Shown: positions 13,985 to 18,101 of the stretch, in pieces
How the letters are laid out: the number at the start of each line of letters is the position of its first letter
How positions within the stretch are numbered: position 1 is the first letter of the stretch
Assembly (NCBI GenBank): GCA_031414415.1
Contig: JANNVK010000082.1
Span: 1 to 18,101, forward strand
DNA: 18,101 nucleotides
Reading direction: 5' to 3'
Source of the DNA: JANNVK01 sp031414415
GTDB lineage: Bacteria > Acidobacteriota > Blastocatellia > Pyrinomonadales > Pyrinomonadaceae
Translations under genes and position numbers: made by a program
The notes under the pieces: generated by a model
Told to the model about the DNA's origin: nothing
What the model saw: only the letters and a program-made list of their open reading frames with translations
Database searches by the model: none

Positions 13985-15862
13985 TTAACGAGTTTTGAAA
14001 TCGGGGTTTAATTGAATTGCTTTTTGGAAATGTTTGTCCGCGAGGGTGTTCATTCCGACATTTTTTAGGCGAAGACCAATCATCCATTGGAAAAATGGTT
14101 CATTTGGCGTTAGTTGATCGGCTTGTTTTTCTAAGGCTTCGGCAATTTCTATCTTTCCTATTGATGCAGCCGCAACGGAAAGAAAATATTTCGTCAACGG
14201 TAGATTAGGATTGCGTTTTGCGGCTTCAGTCCAAGTTGAAAGTGCTTCTTGTTTGCGGTCAAGTTGCCAAAAAGATTCACCGAGTTCTTCGCGGGCGAGA
14301 ATTAAATCTGGCTGTTCCGTCAGAGCTTTGTTTAAACTCATAATTGCTTGTTCATATCGACCAAGACGATTAAAAATTGCCCCGCGATAATAAAAACTTA
14401 AGGCTTTGGCTTGTCCTTTTTGATTCTCTGCGGCGGTGCCGAGCAATAAAATCGCCTGTTCGGTGTCGCCGGAAAGATATTCTAACCACGCAAGTTTTGG
14501 AAGTGCCGAACTGTTTGCCAAAAATCCGGCAGCTGATGCAGCTTTGAGATGTTTCTTTCCGTCTGCGATATTTTGAAGGTCAGCGGAACTCAGCCATTGT
14601 TCAGGATTTGTCTGTGCTAAGGCAAGTTCGTCAGGAATTTGGAGATTTTCAAACGCTCTTGCTCCGGCAGATTCGTTGTAATGAACCCAACCGCTATGTG
14701 CATTTAAGCCAATCCAGAGCAAACTCAGACTCAAAAAAATCCATCCAGCTTTTTTAATTTTTCCTGATGATTTAAGCGTGAAACGATAAAAAAACAAATC
14801 AGCAACTCGAAACAATTTTAATAGATGCAGTGCGAGAAACGTTGTAATCGTTGCGATGCCAAGTGCCATCAGCATTGGCACGAGTTGATAAACATCCCAA
14901 ACAGCTAAAAAACTCGTAAAAAATATTATTGCTCCGGCTAATTCTTCAGTCCAATTTAACGAATAATTTTTTTTCAGATTTTTTGAAACGGCAATTGCAG
15001 GCTTTCCGAAACCAAAATATAAAGCGTCGTTTGGACAGACGCTGACGCAATCCATACATTTCATACAACCTGAATCGACAACCATTCCATATTGTTTTAC
15101 TTCGGCGTGAACCAAAACATTTGAAGTGCAAACGGCGGTGCAATGTCCGCATTGATTGCAAGCATCTGTGACGCGAATTTTGCCGGGCGAAACTTTATCT
15201 GCCAAATTAAAAAACCCGCCATAAGGACAAGCGTAAGTACAAAATCCTTTTTGTCCGAGAAAATAGACGGTCATAAATCCGCAAATAAAAAGAAAAGGAA
15301 TCGCGACAAAAATTGGCGGAAAAGTCGCCCAAAAATCAGTTGTAATTAGATGGTTAGTAAATTGCGGAAAAAGCGGTTGATCTTTTGGAGCGGCAAAAAA
15401 TCGATATGCAGTTGGATAAACAAACATATAAAACGCCACAATCAGCGGCACAAAAACCAAAAGACGCGAACGAAAAGGCTTTGGCGTAAGTCCGATTTTT
15501 TTTAGCAACCAACCGCAAAAATCTTGAAGTGCAAGAACGTGACAACCCCAACCGCAAACAAAACGCCCGAAAATAAGCGTTGCTAAAATTGCTAAAATAA
15601 AGAAAATAAATCCGGCGTTGACCGCACCAGTTTGCAGAGTAAACATTGATTCAGATGGCTCAATCGGTGAAATTGTCGAGCCAAAAAAACGCCATTGAAT
15701 GATGTGTGCAATCATTAGCAGATTGAGAATTATTAAAGCCAAAGCTCGCCAACGGCTCGTTCGTGAGTCGCTAATATTATCTTTCTGAGCCGCAGAATTT
15801 TTCAAAACAGGAAGTGATGCTCGCTGTTTTTTTACTTTTTGGCTTTCACAACCACTTTTCAT
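13985..15862 (-). CDS. Membrane 4Fe-4S protein of NapH/FixG type with C-terminal TPR domain
   Basis: 625 residues. About six or seven hydrophobic segments (near 40-58, 82-100, 124-145, 170-190, 288-310, 312-332, 350-366) surround the redox part. NapH/MauN-type membrane Cys motifs 'CGWGCH' (C103, C107) and 'CTYACPYGGF' (C198, C202) precede two 4Fe-4S sites: C225-x2-C-x2-C-x3-C235 and C256-x2-C-x2-C-x3-C266-Pro, which lie after a transmembrane pair. Family members pass electrons between the quinone pool and periplasmic or maturation partners. From about residue 430 to the end, TPR-like helices ('YYRGAIFNRLGRYEQAIMSLNKAL', shown partly: GRYEQAIMSLNKAL) make an unusual fusion, perhaps for docking a partner. 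The ATG at 15862 gives a Lys/Arg-rich cytoplasmic N-terminus; a weak AGAAAAG lies upstream. It is convergent with the RHS locus and divergent from the next gene, so its physiological role cannot be read from context. Confidence 0.88.
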   Translation of the reverse strand: MKSGCESQKVKKQRASLPVLKNSAAQKDNISDSRTSRWRALALIILNLLMIAHIIQWRFFGSTISPIEPSESMFTLQTGAVNAGFIFFILAILATLIFGRFVCGWGCHVLALQDFCGWLLKKIGLTPKPFRSRLLVFVPLIVAFYMFVYPTAYRFFAAPKDQPLFPQFTNHLITTDFWATFPPIFVAIPFLFICGFMTVYFLGQKGFCTYACPYGGFFNLADKVSPGKIRVTDACNQCGHCTAVCTSNVLVHAEVKQYGMVVDSGCMKCMDCVSVCPNDALYFGFGKPAIAVSKNLKKNYSLNWTEELAGAIIFFTSFLAVWDVYQLVPMLMALGIATITTFLALHLLKLFRVADLFFYRFTLKSSGKIKKAGWIFLSLSLLWIGLNAHSGWVHYNESAGARAFENLQIPDELALAQTNPEQWLSSADLQNIADGKKHLKAASAAGFLANSSALPKLAWLEYLSGDTEQAILLLGTAAENQKGQAKALSFYYRGAIFNRLGRYEQAIMSLNKALTEQPDLILAREELGESFWQLDRKQEALSTWTEAAKRNPNLPLTKYFLSVAAASIGKIEIAEALEKQADQLTPNEPFFQWMIGLRLKNVGMNTLADKHFQKAIQLNPDFKTR

Positions 15863-15896
15863 AAATCTTTTCTAACAAATGCGGAATAAATTCTAC

Positions 15897-15925
15897 TTGT
15901 TAAAGTATCTAAAAAGGTGTATAAA
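15897..15925 (+). promoter_or_regulatory. Possible sigma70-type promoter for the exported protein gene
   Basis: TTGTTA (15897-15902), a 17-base spacer, then TATAAA (15920-15925), about 80 bases before ATG 16005 in the gap between divergent genes. It is the best -35/-10 pair in the 142-base gap. A small AGCC-TTCGC-GGCT hairpin (15979-15991) lies in the presumed leader. Promoter rules in this phylum are poorly known to me, so this is a weak call. Confidence 0.35.
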
Positions 15926-16004
15926 ATAAAGTTAATATCTACAAAAAATAGATTCAATTTGGATTGGAATATTTGCACAGCCTTCGCGGCTAGAAACAAA
16001 AATT

Positions 16005-18101
16005 ATGCTAAATACTATACTTACTGTTTTGTTACCGTTTCTTCTAATTTTTGGAAATGAATCGCAAAACTCGTTTTTTGGACTTAAGCAACCAGCTCCA
16101 CAAAGCACTACTGGAACTCTTGAAAAAATGATTGCCGCCCGTGGAAGCGTTGCAATTGATTTTAATTTGAGTCGTTTTGACGACACTAATTTTGCTTCAA
16201 AAGAATCAAAACAAGGTTTAATGCGATTTGATATAAACCGCGATTCGTTTTTTAAAGTTCTAGTTTTTAATAACGAATTACGTGGTCCATTGCCGAGTTC
16301 GCTCGGACTTATTACGAAGTTTTCAGCGAATCTTCCTGAACAATTGAATGCTTCATCAAGACAGCTTGTTGTTGAAAACTTGCCTTGGGGCGATCAATAT
16401 GAACTTGTTGTTCGTGACGAAAAAACAGGTTTTATATACTTTAACATCGAAGGACACGAATGGGATTACAACCCAAATGGTCGAATTCTTAACGTTCAAG
16501 CGGGCAGACTTCTTGTTTCAAAAGAATTTGCAGAAGCACTTGGGAGCCCAAAAGAAGTTGGAGCAATAGTCGGACAAATTACAATTTCTGCAACAATGCA
16601 ACCGATTGAAGTTTCGCAACTTGTTGACGGCGAATCTAAATCAGATGTTTTACCTGCATCAGGTCCAAATGCCGGATCAGTTCCAGGACCAGACGTAGTT
16701 GTCGGAGATTTAACCGGACTTGCACAATTTGGAGCAAGCAGCGGAACACAAGTTGGGCTTGCGGTTGGAACAGATTCTTGCAATTTTGGCACGGTCGATT
16801 TGAACTGGTTTGCATTACCAAGTAACGACCATCCGGTTATTCCGCAAAATCTTTATCGAATGAGTGGCGGAGCAACAAACGATGAGCGTTTTGAGCAAAT
16901 TGGTCAATCAAGCGTAAAACACGGATTTACTGCGTTGACTAATAATCTTTGCAGTTTAGGTTGTAATGGCGTTGGCGGAACAAGACTCGGTTCAGGATGT
17001 TCCGATCCATATTCTGCAAGTTTAAATGCCGGACCAAATCTTGGTTCGCGTGCTTGGATTAATCCTTTTAGCGGATTTTTCCCGAGAGGCGATTCTGTCA
17101 CACCTTCAAACACACATACCGGACACGCTCATGCTGGACCAACGCATCGAATTTTGACTGAGATTAGTGATCTCAGCACAACTTCAAATGCTGGTGCAAC
17201 TTATTATGCCGAGTCGCAATATGTCACTCCGCACGAATATGCTTGGTGCCAAACAAATCCGACACAATGTAATATGTATAACAACGTTTCATACCGTAGA
17301 TATAACGTTACAGGCACCGGAAGTCCTTTTAGTTTTTCAGCCGCAGCTGCAACACAAAGAGCAAAAATCGCGGTTTCTGCGTGGACAGGTTCGACCGCAG
17401 TTGAAATTAAACCCGATCCTGGCGTTGATGGAATTGGAACTGTGGCTTATAAAGTAACAAATCCGTCAGCTGGAGTTTGGCATTACGAATACGCTGTTTA
17501 TAACCAAAACTTAGATCGTGCAATTCAATCTTTTGGTGTTCCGATAGGTTCTGGAGTTACTCTCAGCAATATAGGATTTCGTTCGCCACCGCAACAACCT
17601 GGAATGGCATTTGACGGAACTACTGCAAACGCTGGATTTAGCAACGCGGCTTGGGCTCAAAACCAATCAGCAAGTTCGATGACTTGGACTACGGAGACAA
17701 TGGCAATAAATTCTAACGCCAACGCAATCCGTTGGGGCACAATGTATAACTTCCGTTTTGATTCAAATCGACCGCCGCAATTAGCAAATGCAACGATTGG
17801 TTTCTACAAAACAGGTAATCCAATTACTGTCCAAGTTCAAGTGCCGAGTGTGCCTTCATCGTCAGTAACTGTTTCTGGTCGAGTAACAACAATAGGTGGA
17901 CGGGCGGTTTATAATGCTCGTGTTTCGATGACAGATTCGACCGGAAATGTGCGTTGGACAAAAACTAATCCAACCGGATATTATCGGTTTAATGCTGTTG
18001 CATCAGGCAGTTCTTATTTGGTCGGTGTTTTATCAAAAAGCTATTCATTTACACCACGTTCTGTGCCTGTTAATGAGAGTCTAACTGGTGTTGACTTTGT
18101 T
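16005..18101 (+). CDS. Large exported protein with C-terminal carboxypeptidase-regulatory-like domain, 3' end outside window
   Basis: Open from ATG 16005 to the window end (699 codons, no stop). Residues 1-18 (MLNTILTVLLPFLLIFGN) form a signal peptide. The N-terminal third is a beta-rich domain with a 'SSRQLVVENLPWGDQYEL' stretch. The middle carries 'VGTDSCN', 'WFALPSNDHPVIPQNLYRM', a His-rich 'HTGHAHAGPTHRI', 'YVTPHEYAWCQ' and 'CNMYNNVSYR', a set I recall from uncharacterised secreted proteins of Acidobacteriota and Planctomycetes. From about residue 625, 'VTVSGRVTTIGGRAVYNARVSM' (shown partly: VSGRVTTIGGRAVYNARV) and 'TNPTGYYRF' mark a CarboxypepD-regulatory or prealbumin-like beta-sandwich common in surface proteins. 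No ribosome site is obvious. The His-rich loop may bind a metal. A function cannot be assigned. Confidence 0.85.
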   Translation, partial: MLNTILTVLLPFLLIFGNESQNSFFGLKQPAPQSTTGTLEKMIAARGSVAIDFNLSRFDDTNFASKESKQGLMRFDINRDSFFKVLVFNNELRGPLPSSLGLITKFSANLPEQLNASSRQLVVENLPWGDQYELVVRDEKTGFIYFNIEGHEWDYNPNGRILNVQAGRLLVSKEFAEALGSPKEVGAIVGQITISATMQPIEVSQLVDGESKSDVLPASGPNAGSVPGPDVVVGDLTGLAQFGASSGTQVGLAVGTDSCNFGTVDLNWFALPSNDHPVIPQNLYRMSGGATNDERFEQIGQSSVKHGFTALTNNLCSLGCNGVGGTRLGSGCSDPYSASLNAGPNLGSRAWINPFSGFFPRGDSVTPSNTHTGHAHAGPTHRILTEISDLSTTSNAGATYYAESQYVTPHEYAWCQTNPTQCNMYNNVSYRRYNVTGTGSPFSFSAAAATQRAKIAVSAWTGSTAVEIKPDPGVDGIGTVAYKVTNPSAGVWHYEYAVYNQNLDRAIQSFGVPIGSGVTLSNIGFRSPPQQPGMAFDGTTANAGFSNAAWAQNQSASSMTWTTETMAINSNANAIRWGTMYNFRFDSNRPPQLANATIGFYKTGNPITVQVQVPSVPSSSVTVSGRVTTIGGRAVYNARVSMTDSTGNVRWTKTNPTGYYRFNAVASGSSYLVGVLSKSYSFTPRSVPVNESLTGVDFV

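Noticed and set aside
15915..15960. Promoter for the minus-strand 4Fe-4S gene
   Set aside because: A TTATAC-like -10 can be read on the minus strand, but no convincing -35 stands at a proper distance.
1..18101. Insertion sequence or integrase driving the RHS array
   Set aside because: No transposase or recombinase reading frame and no terminal inverted repeats or target duplications were seen; homologous recombination between cores explains the layout.

Overview
The window looks like a chromosomal accessory region from a member of the Acidobacteriota, probably a Blastocatellia/Pyrinomonadaceae-like lineage with fairly low GC. I infer this from the style of the RHS proteins (Gly-Cys-Gly-Cys-Ala-Gly-Gly motif in the core, DPxG...ELDxxGxNVG junction), from a large exported protein with a C-terminal carboxypeptidase-regulatory-like domain, and from small exported proteins ending in 'IDGGFRE...LF..P', all of which I associate with that group. 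No rRNA, tRNA, CRISPR array or transposase was seen.

Positions 1-13890 hold one RHS-type polymorphic-toxin locus built as a nested array. (i) A main RHS core is open from the left window edge (2-3193). A single in-frame TAG separates it from its own C-terminal tip, an HExxH zincin domain (3194-4276). An exported candidate immunity protein follows, translationally coupled (4258-4821). (ii) A start-less, displaced RHS core fragment (from 4831) ends in an M23-like metallopeptidase tip (to 8331) and is followed by an exported WG-repeat protein (8363-9424). (iii) A shorter displaced core (from 9425) carries a second HExxH zincin tip (to 12040). It is followed by an exported protein sharing its C-terminal domain with the first candidate immunity protein (12037-12861, ATGA overlap) and by an exported TIMP/netrin-like Cys-X-Cys protein (12918-13691). 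(iv) A decayed RHS core remnant lies at about 13693-13890. Each displaced core starts later in the core than the one before, and the last is the most decayed, as expected from successive insertions of new tip/immunity modules into the same gene.

All recognisable tips look like zinc peptidases, and all candidate immunity proteins carry N-terminal export signals, so the conflict probably takes place outside the cytoplasm. A TIMP-like protein (the animal metalloproteinase-inhibitor fold) beside HExxH toxin tips is the most provocative feature.

After three tandem hairpins, one of them a REP-like palindrome also found inside two RHS cores (13908-13980), ordinary chromosome follows. A minus-strand membrane 4Fe-4S protein of NapH/FixG type has a TPR tail (13985-15862). 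Divergent from it is a large exported protein running off the right edge (16005-18101). Functional assignments rest on motifs read by eye; no database search was possible.
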